NCBI GenBank assembly: GCA_015055785.1
Contig: SVHQ01000045.1
Coordinates: 1-10,594, forward strand
Reading direction: 5' to 3'
Length of the DNA: 10,594 nucleotides
Origin: Clostridiales bacterium
GTDB taxonomy: Bacteria; Bacillota_A; Clostridia; Christensenellales; Borkfalkiaceae
Part shown: one piece after another, positions 1 through 7,200 of the stretch
Position numbering within the stretch: the stretch's first letter is position 1
How the letters are laid out: every line of letters begins with the position of its first letter
Program-made: the position numbers and the translations under genes
Notes under the pieces: model-generated
What the model was told of the DNA's origin: nothing
What the model saw: the letters and a program-made list of their open reading frames with translations, nothing else
Database searches by the model: none

Positions 1-641
1 CCGATTCGCGTCATATCCATACAAAAATCCTCACCAAGCAGTGCGCCGTACGTGCCGCCCAAATGCGCGGATATATTCGGAAAATATCTTCGACAAACCG
101 CTACACCTTGCATAAACAAGGTTTTTTGCCTCTCTGCACGTTCACGTGTATATTCGTACAAATGTGAATATATGCCTTCGACGCGCACGTAGGGATTGCC
201 TTGAAAATATTTACAAACCTTTCCCAGCATAGAAAGATTCATGCCGTAGCGGTTCATTCCCGTATTTATTTTTAAATGTACTCTTATTGACAAACGCAAG
301 CGATAGCAAGAAGTGGCAATCAGCCGCGCCGTCCACAAATCGGGAACGGTGGCAATAAAACCGTTTATAATCATTGCCGCCGCCTCTTGCTCGTCCAAGG
401 GTGGGGTGAAAATCAAAACGTCCTTACCGCAAGCCGCCGTTCGAATCGCCACAGCTTCTGAAATCAAAGCCACAGCAAAACAGTCGGCTACCCCCTCCAA
501 TGCATTGACCACTTCCTCAGCCCCATGGCCGTAAGCGTTTGCTTTCACCACGGCACATAAGCGTTTGCCCGTTATCGCCGAAAATTTTTCGGCGTTTCTA
601 CGTATGTTTCCTAAATGGATTTTTGCGATTACTTTTTGCAC
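1..641 (-). CDS. alr: Alanine racemase, N-terminal 213 residues (C-terminus cut off by window edge)
   Basis: PLP-dependent racemase that interconverts L- and D-alanine for peptidoglycan, in the cytoplasm. I translated it by hand from a GTG at 641-639, preceded by AGGA six bases upstream. The reading frame stays open to the left edge, so only the TIM-barrel domain is present. The PLP-lysine motif AVVKANAYGHG is clear (K33, Y37). Further family landmarks are INTGMNRYG (the Arg that binds the cofactor region), the SHL histidine near residue 160, and a histidine followed 19 residues later by the Arg of TRIG. That last spacing equals H200-R219 of the Geobacillus enzyme. Between them, the usual Asn-Ser phosphate-site pair reads Gly-Thr here. 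The gene starts 41 bases after the zinc-ribbon gene and is probably the next member of the same operon. The C-terminal beta domain with the second catalytic Tyr lies outside the window. A racemase acting on another amino acid is possible. Confidence 0.93.
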   Translation of the reverse strand, partial: MQKVIAKIHLGNIRRNAEKFSAITGKRLCAVVKANAYGHGAEEVVNALEGVADCFAVALISEAVAIRTAACGKDVLIFTPPLDEQEAAAMIINGFIATVPDLWTARLIATSCYRLRLSIRVHLKINTGMNRYGMNLSMLGKVCKYFQGNPYVRVEGIYSHLYEYTRERAERQKTLFMQGVAVCRRYFPNISAHLGGTYGALLGEDFCMDMTRI

Positions 642-682
642 GCTTTATCCTATGCAAATAATCCGCAAAAGGTTCCTTTTAT

Positions 683-1384
683 TTATTCTCCAAAGATGAT
701 GCGGTGACAGTTATCACACTCAATGACGCCGCCGCCCGTCAATTTACTCCGCGCCGCAATAGGCGGTTCCATACTGCAATAAGGACAGCGATTGCCGACC
801 AATTGCCCTACAACGGGGAATACACGCTCCTTTCTCTTCGTTTGATATACTTCAAGCATTTTTTCAGGCACGTCCTTGGCAATCTTGGCAAGTTCTGCTT
901 CGATTTCCTTGCGTTCCGCCTCTCTCGATGCTTTCACGGCTTTATATTTTTCGGATACTTCCGCGTATTGCTTCTGCGCGGAAATTACCTGCTTTTTCAA
1001 TTTTTGGTACTCGGCGTCCGTTTCTTTAATCGCCGTTGTCAACGTGTTCAATTCGGCTTTGAGCTTCTTCAATTTATCCACGATAGACTGCGCTTTCTTC
1101 TTATAAAAAGCAATGTCCGCGCCGCCGTTTACCAATTCGTCGAGGTGTTCGAAATCCTTCAACGTTTCTTCCGTTGCTTCGTATTTTTTCACCAGCTCGT
1201 CAGTCTGCGTCTTGAGCGAAGTTGCTTTTGCTTCCAAAGAATCCAATTTTTCAGGTGCCGTTTCTAAAAACTTCTTCACCTTTACGTATTCCTTTCTCTC
1301 GTCACAGCCTGCGATGTCACGCTCGATTTTATAGAGCTTGGTATCGACTTCTTGATAATGTAAAATTGCTTGTAAATTTGCCAT
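683..1384 (-). CDS. Coiled-coil protein with C-terminal C4 zinc ribbon (CdsZ/FlgZ-like family)
   Basis: 233 aa. Residues about 10-185 are almost entirely charged, Lys/Glu-rich helix without prolines over long stretches, typical of a long antiparallel coiled coil. The C-terminus carries CPYC (C200, C203) and CDNC (C223, C226), a four-cysteine zinc ribbon. This architecture matches the zinc-ribbon family that includes Chlamydia CT398/CdsZ and Helicobacter HP0958/FlgZ, which act as adaptor or chaperone proteins in secretion or flagellar systems. In Gram-positive bacteria the role is not established, and no flagellar or secretion gene is visible here. The start at 1384 is chosen because GGGAG lies seven bases upstream. 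An upstream in-frame ATG at 1435 would overlap the Nif3 gene by 34 bases and adds 17 residues with no family resemblance. The gap to the Nif3 stop is 17 bases, so it is almost surely in the same operon. Confidence 0.88.
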   Translation of the reverse strand: MANLQAILHYQEVDTKLYKIERDIAGCDERKEYVKVKKFLETAPEKLDSLEAKATSLKTQTDELVKKYEATEETLKDFEHLDELVNGGADIAFYKKKAQSIVDKLKKLKAELNTLTTAIKETDAEYQKLKKQVISAQKQYAEVSEKYKAVKASREAERKEIEAELAKIAKDVPEKMLEVYQTKRKERVFPVVGQLVGNRCPYCSMEPPIAARSKLTGGGVIECDNCHRIIFGE

Positions 1385-1401
1385 AATATAACTCCCTCCC
1401 G

Positions 1402-2229
1402 TTACAACAGATTTTCGTCCGTATGATATACACACGGCAGTTCCACCTGCGCACGGATTTTTTCATAATATTCTTTCATGCCGTAATTCTCCGACGCGTA
1501 ATGCGTTAAAATAATCACTGCCATACCCATTTCTATCGCCATTGTCAAAACATGATGCTTGAAATCGGAAGAAATAATTACTTGCGCGCCCTCTCTTTTC
1601 GCAAAGAGCACCGCCCCTTCGTCCGCGCCTGCGCCGCAAAAGCTCGCCACGCGGTCGATTTGCTTCTCGCCGTCGCCATATACGATAATGCGATTGGTTT
1701 CAAATGTATTTTTCAGCTCGGACACGAGCGCGCCAAGCTTTGTTTCCTGCACGTTATAAGCTCTGCCATAACCACCGTCTGCAATGGGATGCATTAAGGA
1801 AAGGTTTCGAGAAAACACCCCTTCCTGCGGATTCGTTTTCATCGCGCTTTCCCAAATCCCTGTGGCAAGGCTTTCATCAATACCGCCCACCGCGCAATCC
1901 AAATTCAAATGCATGGAAATTACGGAAATGCCCGCACGAAGACATTTCACCATCTTACGTTCGGTTAAATCGTCCGCGTCAATGCGTGCGTGATTGATTT
2001 TCCCGTACATGGCAGGATGATGTGTGATAATCAAATTCGCACCCATACCAATCGCTTTGTTGATTGCCGCAAAGCTTAAATCCAACGTGAAAAGTATACC
2101 GCGAATATCATCGCCCGTATCCACAAGCACACCGCTGTTGTCATAACCGTTACAAGCGGCGCAGTATGCATCGCTTAAACTTTTCGGCGCGAGCTCGTTC
2201 GCTATTTTATAAACGTCATTTAATTTCAC
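1402..2229 (-). CDS. yqfO: Nif3/YqfO-like dinuclear metal-binding protein
   Basis: 275 aa member of the Nif3 family, annotated in databases as GTP cyclohydrolase 1 type 2 or Nif3-like dinuclear metal centre hexameric protein. The cellular role is not settled. The metal ligands of the family are visible: the His pair in ITHHPAMYG (H70, H71), H107 and D111 in MHLNLD, and H243 and E247 in LTHYASEN. A glycine-rich GAGADE stretch at 199-204 and the SSDFKHH segment at 220-226 also match. The length is that of the short form, without the extra middle domain found in Bacillus YqfO. The start is a GTG preceded by AAGGAG nine bases upstream. The first 14 bases overlap the end of trmK, which suggests translational coupling. 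The sigA-trmK-yqfO order is the same as in Bacillus subtilis. Confidence 0.93.
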   Translation of the reverse strand: MKLNDVYKIANELAPKSLSDAYCAACNGYDNSGVLVDTGDDIRGILFTLDLSFAAINKAIGMGANLIITHHPAMYGKINHARIDADDLTERKMVKCLRAGISVISMHLNLDCAVGGIDESLATGIWESAMKTNPQEGVFSRNLSLMHPIADGGYGRAYNVQETKLGALVSELKNTFETNRIIVYGDGEKQIDRVASFCGAGADEGAVLFAKREGAQVIISSDFKHHVLTMAIEMGMAVIILTHYASENYGMKEYYEKIRAQVELPCVYHTDENLL

Positions 2230-2899
2230 CGCTCAACACTCCTTGCAACCGTTCTTTTTTCTTTTCAAGTGCCTCACGGCTGCTTTGCTGTAAATTCGGC
2301 TGCTGCAAATATTTGTCTGTGTTTTTCAATTGTTTCTGTATCCGTTTTACAAAAGCTTCGGGCATTTTTTCAAGATTTTCTTTGCCAAATTCATACTCGG
2401 CATCCGAATAAACTCGTACCTGCCCCCCTCGTTTTACTTTTCCGCCCACGATAACGTCGTAAAACTTGCCGTCCTCGAACGTGAAGTCGCGCTCGATATC
2501 CCCATCGTTTTCGAGAAGATATCTCCTGAGCTTTTCCGCATCGTGCATGGGTTGAAAAACAAAACGTTTGGGCATAAAACCGTATTTTTTATCCGATAAG
2601 ATATCGACGATTTCACTGCCGCCCATGCCCGCAATCAAGACTTCTTCCGTATCCGAGGGTACGCCGTAAAAACCGTCGCCAAGCACGGAAACCGCTCTAC
2701 CGTCGGCGATATATTCCGCCAAAAGCGTTTCGGCTTTGGCAAGACTGCCTTTGCTGATATCGGAAAGAATTGCCTTTTCGCACAAACGGTTTTTTAACAT
2801 GTATTCCGAACAATAGCCGTGATCGCACCCCACGTCCGCAAACGTTTTTGCTTTTTCCAATAAGGAACAAAGCACTTCAATGCGTTTACTGTAACCCAT
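2216..2899 (-). CDS. trmK: tRNA (adenine-22-N1)-methyltransferase TrmK
   Basis: 227 aa SAM-dependent methyltransferase that makes m1A at position 22 of tRNAs. Residues 20-29 (FADVGCDHGY) form the SAM-binding motif I; the family usually has a D-(I/V)-G-x-D-H signature here. SDIS at 46-49 is the acidic loop after strand 2. IAGMGG (89-94) and FQPMHDAEKLRRYL (115-128) are the later TrmK-type motifs. Residues from about 170 to 225 are Lys/Glu/Gln-rich helix, the C-terminal coiled coil typical of TrmK. The ATG shares one base with the rpoD stop (TAATG). No strong ribosome binding site is close by (AAAGGA is twelve bases away), so translation probably depends on coupling with rpoD. It sits immediately after the primary sigma gene, as in many Bacillota. 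Confidence 0.94.
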   Translation of the reverse strand: MGYSKRIEVLCSLLEKAKTFADVGCDHGYCSEYMLKNRLCEKAILSDISKGSLAKAETLLAEYIADGRAVSVLGDGFYGVPSDTEEVLIAGMGGSEIVDILSDKKYGFMPKRFVFQPMHDAEKLRRYLLENDGDIERDFTFEDGKFYDVIVGGKVKRGGQVRVYSDAEYEFGKENLEKMPEAFVKRIQKQLKNTDKYLQQPNLQQSSREALEKKKERLQGVLSGEIK

Positions 2900-3954
2900 T
2901 AGTCAAGAAAATCCTTTAACTTCTTACTACGCGAAGGATGACGAAGTTTCCTAAGCGCTTTGGCTTCAATCTGACGAATACGTTCACGGGTAACGTTAAA
3001 TTCCTTGCCCACTTCTTCAAGCGTACGGGGTTTGCCATCGTCGATGCCGTAACGAAGACGCAACACCTTTTCTTCTCTCGGCGTCAACGTATCTAACACA
3101 CCCAAAAGCTGTTCTTTGAGCATGGTAAATGCCACGGAATCGCTGGGCGTCGTCGTCTTTTCGTCCTCGATAAAATCGCCCAAATGACTGTCTTCTTCTT
3201 CACCAATCGGCGTTTCCAACGATACGGGGTCTTGCGCGATTTTTTGAATTTCTCGTACACGTTCTTCCGTTACGCCCATCTTTTCTGCAATTTCACTGGG
3301 CGTGGGTTCACGGCCAAGTTCCTGCAAAAGAACACGCTGTACTCTCGTTAACTTATTAATCGTTTCCACCATATGCACGGGAATACGAATGGTGCGCGCC
3401 TGATCGGCAATCGCACGCGTAATCGATTGACGAATCCACCACGTAGCGTACGTGGAGAATTTGAAACCCTTTTGATAATCGAATTTTTCAACCGCTTTCA
3501 TCAAGCCAAGGTTGCCTTCCTGTATCAAATCCAAGAAAAGCATACCTCTACCCACGTAACGTTTTGCGATGGAAACCACCAAACGCAAGTTGGCTTCGGA
3601 AAGACGCTTTTTCGCCGCAACGTCATCTTCTTGCATACGTTTTGCCAATTCCACTTCTTCTTCCGCGGAAAGCAAAGGCACACGGCCGATGTCTTTCAAA
3701 TACATCTTCACTGGATCGTCCAGACCGATATCCGACAAAGCTTGTTCGAATAATTCTTTGTCACGCTGGTCTTCATCCACTACTTGTATCCCAGCTTCGC
3801 TAAGTGCCTTATAGACAAAATCCATTTGATTGGCATTTGTGTCGTATTTTTCCATGATGTCGCAAAGTGCGTTCGTGGAAATGCTACCTTTCTTGCCATA
3901 GTTGCCGATAATGCCCGTTACAATTTCATTGAGTTGTTGCTCGGATATATTCAC
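2899..3954 (-). CDS. rpoD: Primary sigma factor RpoD/SigA
   Basis: 351 aa housekeeping sigma-70 factor that directs RNA polymerase to -35/-10 promoters. The N-terminal 60 residues form the compact region 1.1 of Gram-positive SigA proteins. Region 1.2 begins at [11 protein letters not shown] (80-90). Region 2 contains the core-binding [10 protein letters not shown] (142-151), and region 2.3/2.4 is [20 protein letters not shown] (166-185), with Q176 and T179 at the positions that read the -10 element. Region 3 runs about 190-250. Region 4.2 has the helix-turn-helix [20 protein letters not shown] (311-330) for the -35 box. All regions are present and canonical, so this is group 1, not an alternative sigma factor. 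The start is GTG with GGAGG eight bases upstream. It follows dnaG after 56 bases that contain a small inverted repeat, and overlaps trmK by one base. Confidence 0.98.
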   Translation of the reverse strand: MNISEQQLNEIVTGIIGNYGKKGSISTNALCDIMEKYDTNANQMDFVYKALSEAGIQVVDEDQRDKELFEQALSDIGLDDPVKMYLKDIGRVPLLSAEEEVELAKRMQEDDVAAKKRLSEANLRLVVSIAKRYVGRGMLFLDLIQEGNLGLMKAVEKFDYQKGFKFSTYATWWIRQSITRAIADQARTIRIPVHMVETINKLTRVQRVLLQELGREPTPSEIAEKMGVTEERVREIQKIAQDPVSLETPIGEEEDSHLGDFIEDEKTTTPSDSVAFTMLKEQLLGVLDTLTPREEKVLRLRYGIDDGKPRTLEEVGKEFNVTRERIRQIEAKALRKLRHPSRSKKLKDFLD

Positions 3955-3977
3955 CTTTTTATCCTCCGTTTATACCG

Positions 3978-3993
3978 AAACAGTTGTCTGTTT
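3978..3993. other. Perfect 6-bp inverted repeat in the dnaG-rpoD spacer
   Basis: AAACAG, a four-base loop (TTGT on the plus strand), then CTGTTT. It sits between the dnaG stop and the rpoD ribosome binding site. In the transcript it would form a small A/U-rich hairpin. No T-run follows it on the minus strand, so it is not a terminator. It could be an mRNA processing or stability site between primase and sigma, or a protein-binding palindrome. With six pairs in AT-rich DNA, chance is a real alternative. Confidence 0.3.
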
Positions 3994-4010
3994 TCTTCCT
4001 TGTTTATTTT

Positions 4011-5828
4011 TTAATTTTTCTTCAGCGCATTTTTGCGCTTGATGCAATCGCCTAACTGTTTTGCTATTTCTTTCCGTTTCTCTTCGTCCGTTGCTTCGGC
4101 ATATTCTTTATTATACCGCGCGATTTCCCTTTCAATCGCCTCCAACTTCAACGTCTTTACACTGTCCGCAAAGAAACGTTCTGCAATTTCGCCCGTTAAT
4201 TTTTCTCCGTAATTTAAATCGAGTATCTCATTTAATTCCGTACAATTCTCGTCTAATACTTCAAACAATTCGCTCGGGCGTATTCGTTCACCCTTTTCCT
4301 CTCTGTCCAAAATATACCGCGCAATTACGATATGTGTTTCATCACCAAGCGGAAGTCCGTTTAAATCCAAAGACTTCGCGTACGGTGCGGAAAAAAGTTT
4401 CGCCGCCAAGATAAACCGCAATGCCTTTCGCTGTTTGTCCGTGCCCGCCGCCGTTTCCGCAAAACGTTCCTGCGGCAAAGTCACTTCCTGCTTTTGCGGC
4501 GGTTCTTTCGCGGTGTTTTGTAAATCGCGCTCTAAGGAATGATAGGTGATGCCCGTTTTATCGCGGAGCTTTTTCAAAAGCTCTTCCTTGACACTCTCAC
4601 TCTCACCCGTAGCGACAATCTGCAAAGCTTCTTTAACAAACCGTCTTTTTTCTTCCGTTCGCGTTAAATCGTATTTGCGTTCCAACGCATGAATTTTATA
4701 ATCGATAAGCGGCATCGCGCTATCCAAACATTTTTGATAGGCTTCCCTGCCTTGCTTTGCTACGTCGTCGGGGTCCAAGCCCTCTGGCATCGGCACAACG
4801 TGCACGTGCAACGATTCTTCGTTTAAAATTTCCAAGCCGCGCAAATCGGCTTTTTGTCCCGCAAAGTCGCCGTCGTAACTGATATACACATTTTCCGTAT
4901 AACGTTTGACAAGCCGCGCTTGTTCTTTGGTCAACGAGGTACCCATGGACGCGACGACGTTCTTAAATCCTGCCTGATAGAGAGAAATCGTGTCCATATA
5001 CCCCTCTACGATAATCACGTCTTTAATCGTCTGTTCGCGTTTGAGCTTTTTCAAAAGATTGACGTTGTACAAGGTCTTTTTCTTATTGAAAAGCATGGTG
5101 TCACGCGTGTTGAGGTATTTCCCAAAATCCGATTGCTCGAGTCGTCTGCCGCCAAAAGCGATTACCTCGTCAAAGGCGTTGATAATTGGGAAAATCAAGC
5201 GTTTGGCTAAACCGTCCACCAATTTCCCATTCTTGGCTTCGGACACCGCGCCGCTGTCTAATAAATCCTGCCTTGTATAGCCTTTATCCTGTAAATATTC
5301 AGGCAAAGAATAGAAATCCAACGATGCCCCAAGCCCGAATTTTTTTACCGTTGTGGGCGATAGACCGCGTTTGGAAATGTACTGCAAATGTACGTCTGCA
5401 CGCGAATCGCCGCTGTATAAATTCCCCAAATAGAACCGCGCTGAATCAAGCATAATTGATGCAAGCGTATCCCGTTTCTTCTTCATCTCTTGCGCTTTTT
5501 CCGTATCGAAATTGTTTTCCGGAACGGTCATTTTTGCACGCGCCGCCAAGATTCGCACCGCACCCATAAAGTCAGTGGATTCTATTTCACGAACAAAGCG
5601 CAACACGTCACCCGACACACCGCAACCAAAACAGTGATAAAACTGCTCCGATTCGTTCACGGCAAACGACGGCGTTTTTTCGTGGTGAAAGGGACAGCAC
5701 GCCCAATGGTTTCCACCCTTTCGATCTAACGCGACGTAACTGCGAATGACCTCCACTATATCGTTTTTATCTTTGAGCGCACGAAGAAATTCTTGAAACT
5801 CTTGATCGCGCTCTTTGTTTTGGCTCAC
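4011..5828 (-). CDS. dnaG: DNA primase DnaG
   Basis: 605 aa replicative primase that makes RNA primers for DNA replication and works with the DnaB-type helicase. The N-terminal CHC2 zinc domain is complete: C45, H48, C66, C69 (CPFH and HCFGCG). The catalytic core spans about 120-370. RLIFPI (210-215) and the substrate-binding Arg/Gly segment AFGGRRL (224-230) are present. The Toprim acidic residues are E275 in VEGYMD and D319/D321 in SYDGDFAG. The C-terminal third (about 440-605) is low in conserved motifs and would be the helicase-interaction domain. The start is GTG with GGAGG about nine bases upstream. The GTGA overlap with the dgt stop (four bases) indicates coupling. The length matches Gram-positive primases. 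No missing residues were seen. Confidence 0.98.
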   Translation of the reverse strand: MSQNKERDQEFQEFLRALKDKNDIVEVIRSYVALDRKGGNHWACCPFHHEKTPSFAVNESEQFYHCFGCGVSGDVLRFVREIESTDFMGAVRILAARAKMTVPENNFDTEKAQEMKKKRDTLASIMLDSARFYLGNLYSGDSRADVHLQYISKRGLSPTTVKKFGLGASLDFYSLPEYLQDKGYTRQDLLDSGAVSEAKNGKLVDGLAKRLIFPIINAFDEVIAFGGRRLEQSDFGKYLNTRDTMLFNKKKTLYNVNLLKKLKREQTIKDVIIVEGYMDTISLYQAGFKNVVASMGTSLTKEQARLVKRYTENVYISYDGDFAGQKADLRGLEILNEESLHVHVVPMPEGLDPDDVAKQGREAYQKCLDSAMPLIDYKIHALERKYDLTRTEEKRRFVKEALQIVATGESESVKEELLKKLRDKTGITYHSLERDLQNTAKEPPQKQEVTLPQERFAETAAGTDKQRKALRFILAAKLFSAPYAKSLDLNGLPLGDETHIVIARYILDREEKGERIRPSELFEVLDENCTELNEILDLNYGEKLTGEIAERFFADSVKTLKLEAIEREIARYNKEYAEATDEEKRKEIAKQLGDCIKRKNALKKN

Positions 5829-6859
5829 GAAATCACACCTCCAATTGAAAAGGTTGCGGGAATGAACAGACTTTCAAATACGCCGATAGCGTAACGGTCG
5901 GTCATGCCCGAAATATAATCGCATACTACGCGTTCCTTTCCGTCTTTTTCAAGTAGTTTTAAATAGGGTTTGGGCAGCTTGTCCACGTGCGACATGAAGT
6001 AGGCAAACATTTGCGAAAGCATACGCTCGGCACGCTCTTGCATGGAAATATTCGCAGGAATATACACCCTTTCAAACATGAAATCGCGAAGTTCGTTCGT
6101 CGCTTGCATCACTTCCTCCGACATCGTCACCGTGTCCTTACCATAAGACTGTTGGTAAATATCCTTAATCGCCGTATGAATACGCACTTTCGTTTTATCG
6201 CCAAGTATTTTAACGGCGTTTTGCGGAAGATCTTGTTCCTTTAATACGCCTGCGCGAATCGCGTCCTCAATGTCGTGATTGATATAGGCAATGCGATCTG
6301 CCAGCGACACTGCCATGCCTTCGAGCGTGAACGGCGTACCGCTGCTTTTATGATGCAAAATTCCATCACGCACTTCCTCGGTGAGGTTTAACCCCCTGCC
6401 GCCCTTTTCAATCACGTCCACCACGCGAATGGATTGTTCGTTATGCCAAAAACCGCACGTTGACATTTGCGATAAGAGTTTTTCACCGACGTGACCAAAT
6501 GGAGTATGCCCTAAATCGTGCCCAAGCGCAATCGCTTCCGCCAAATCCTCGTTCAAGGAAAGGGTGCGCGCAATCGAACGAGCTATTTGTGATACGTCAA
6601 GCGTGTGGGTCAAACGGGTGATGTAATGGTCCCCCTCGGGAGCAAAAAACACCTGCGTTTTGTTTTTTAAACGCTTAAACGAATTGCTGTATATTATTCT
6701 ATCTCTATCGCGTTGAAATTCCGTACGAAAAAAGCAACTTTCTTCTGCTCTCGCTCTGCCGCGCGATTGCGATGAACGCACTGCATATGGCGAAAGAAAC
6801 TTCTCTTCATTTGCACAAATTTGTTCTCTTACGCTGCTATATTCTTTTCTTTCGTCCAT
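5825..6859 (-). CDS. dgt: Deoxyguanosinetriphosphate triphosphohydrolase-like HD protein
   Basis: 344 aa HD-domain dNTP triphosphohydrolase that cleaves dNTPs to the nucleoside plus triphosphate and so tunes the dNTP pool. Metal ligands of the HD fold are visible: H85 in TRLTHTLDVSQ, H114-D115 in LGHDLGHTPFGH and D188 in LADRIAYINHD. The family block FRTEFQRDRDRIIYSNSFKR lies at 44-63. The length and the lack of an insertion place it in the shorter Gram-positive Dgt-like class rather than with E. coli Dgt. The start at 6859 is supported by AAGGAGGG a few bases upstream. The frame stays open to 6982, but the extra 41 residues are repeat-derived (SYRPSVS occurs twice) and are not considered protein. 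It is the first gene of the dnaG-rpoD operon, with a four-base overlap into dnaG. Substrate specificity cannot be told from sequence. Confidence 0.95.
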   Translation of the reverse strand: MDERKEYSSVREQICANEEKFLSPYAVRSSQSRGRARAEESCFFRTEFQRDRDRIIYSNSFKRLKNKTQVFFAPEGDHYITRLTHTLDVSQIARSIARTLSLNEDLAEAIALGHDLGHTPFGHVGEKLLSQMSTCGFWHNEQSIRVVDVIEKGGRGLNLTEEVRDGILHHKSSGTPFTLEGMAVSLADRIAYINHDIEDAIRAGVLKEQDLPQNAVKILGDKTKVRIHTAIKDIYQQSYGKDTVTMSEEVMQATNELRDFMFERVYIPANISMQERAERMLSQMFAYFMSHVDKLPKPYLKLLEKDGKERVVCDYISGMTDRYAIGVFESLFIPATFSIGGVIS

Positions 6860-6891
6860 TTTTCCCTCCTTACTTTGGCTGTTTTTTATAT

Positions 6892-6963
6892 GAGATACGC
6901 TCCACTCGCTAACGCTCGGTCGGTATGACAATGAGGGAGTGCTAACACTCGGTCGATATGACA
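6892..6963. repeat. Two degenerate direct repeat units, probable dispersed intergenic element
   Basis: GCTAACGCTCGGTCGGTATGACA-type units occur at 6908-6930 and 6941-6963, 23 bases each with 21 identical, on a 33-base period. The second is preceded by a perfect 5-bp stem (GAGTG, loop CTAA, CACTC; 6937-6950). The minus strand begins each unit TGTCATAYCGACCGAGYGTTAGC, which resembles the short dispersed elements in many intestinal Clostridia and other bacteria that leave SERSEE- or DRA-like fragments in over-called ORFs. That resemblance is from memory, not from a search. The more G/C-rich block contrasts sharply with the A/T-rich spacer and lies in the predicted dgt leader. Confidence 0.65.
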
Positions 6964-6972
6964 CGACTGGCT

Positions 6973-6987
6973 CCAACGGCACGTTGG
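6973..6987. repeat. Perfect 6-bp hairpin flanking the repeat units
   Basis: CCAACG, a GCA loop, CGTTGG. It is separated from the second repeat unit by nine bases and has similar base composition, so it is probably part of the same element. There is no T-run on either side, so it is not an intrinsic terminator. Confidence 0.45.
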
Positions 6988-7035
6988 CAATTCACTTCCC
7001 CTAACGCAGTATCGTGAAACAAATTTTTCGTTACA

Positions 7036-7064
7036 CATATATTATTTCGAAAAAACATCCTCAA
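7036..7064 (-). promoter_or_regulatory. Candidate sigma-70 promoter for the dgt-dnaG-rpoD operon
   Basis: On the minus strand, TTGAGG (7064-7059) and TATATG (7041-7036) are separated by exactly 17 bases, with an A/T-rich block upstream. The predicted start near 7029 would give a leader of about 170 nt containing the repeat cluster. The -10 match is moderate and the area is A/T-rich, so other start sites are possible. It is the best candidate in the spacer downstream of the preceding terminator. Confidence 0.4.
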
Positions 7065-7151
7065 AACCCTTTTTTTATAAGGAAAAAAATGATTTTTTTT
7101 GTGATTTTTCTGTATTTTTTTAATATTTTTTAAAAATAGACAAAAATTAGT

Positions 7152-7190
7152 AAAAAAACGCTCAAAATCAACAGACTTTGAACGATTTTT
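7152..7190 (-). terminator. Intrinsic terminator after the CrtO-like gene
   Basis: Read on the minus strand, CGTTCAAA (7184-7177) pairs with TTTGAGCG (7166-7159), eight pairs with one G-U, around a ten-base loop, followed by seven T residues (7158-7152). It begins 16 bases after the stop codon of the CrtO-like gene and would end the three-gene unit. The stem is A/U-rich, so termination may be incomplete and some read-through into dgt is possible. Confidence 0.65.
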
Positions 7191-7200
7191 GTTCTTTTAA

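Larger units (their letters stand above)
6860..7200. other. Gene-free spacer between the dgt operon and the CrtO-like gene
   Basis: 341 bases without a credible gene. From right to left it holds the end-of-operon hairpin (7152-7190), about 70 bases of extremely A/T-rich DNA (7070-7150), a candidate promoter (7036-7064) and a repeat/hairpin cluster (6892-6987). The dgt ribosome binding site lies at about 6861-6870. The A/T-rich block could serve as an UP-like element for the promoter. No RNA gene or riboswitch was recognised. Confidence 0.7.

Noticed and set aside
668..681. AAAAGGTTCCTTTT palindrome between the zinc-ribbon gene and alr
   Set aside because: The stem is five or six pairs with a loop of only two to four bases and has no T-run, so it is not a credible terminator.
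704..1267. 187-codon open frame on the plus strand
   Set aside because: It lies entirely opposite the zinc-ribbon gene, is rich in Phe/Arg/Leu as expected from the complement of Lys/Glu codons, and has no ribosome binding site or family resemblance.
1385..1435. Earlier ATG for the zinc-ribbon gene
   Set aside because: It would overlap the Nif3 gene and lacks a good ribosome binding site, while the ATG at 1384 has GGGAG at ideal spacing and begins with the conserved NLQAILHYQEVD-type sequence.
6892..6987. CRISPR array
   Set aside because: Only two degenerate units with a ten-base spacer and no cas genes; it does not fit repeat/spacer sizes.
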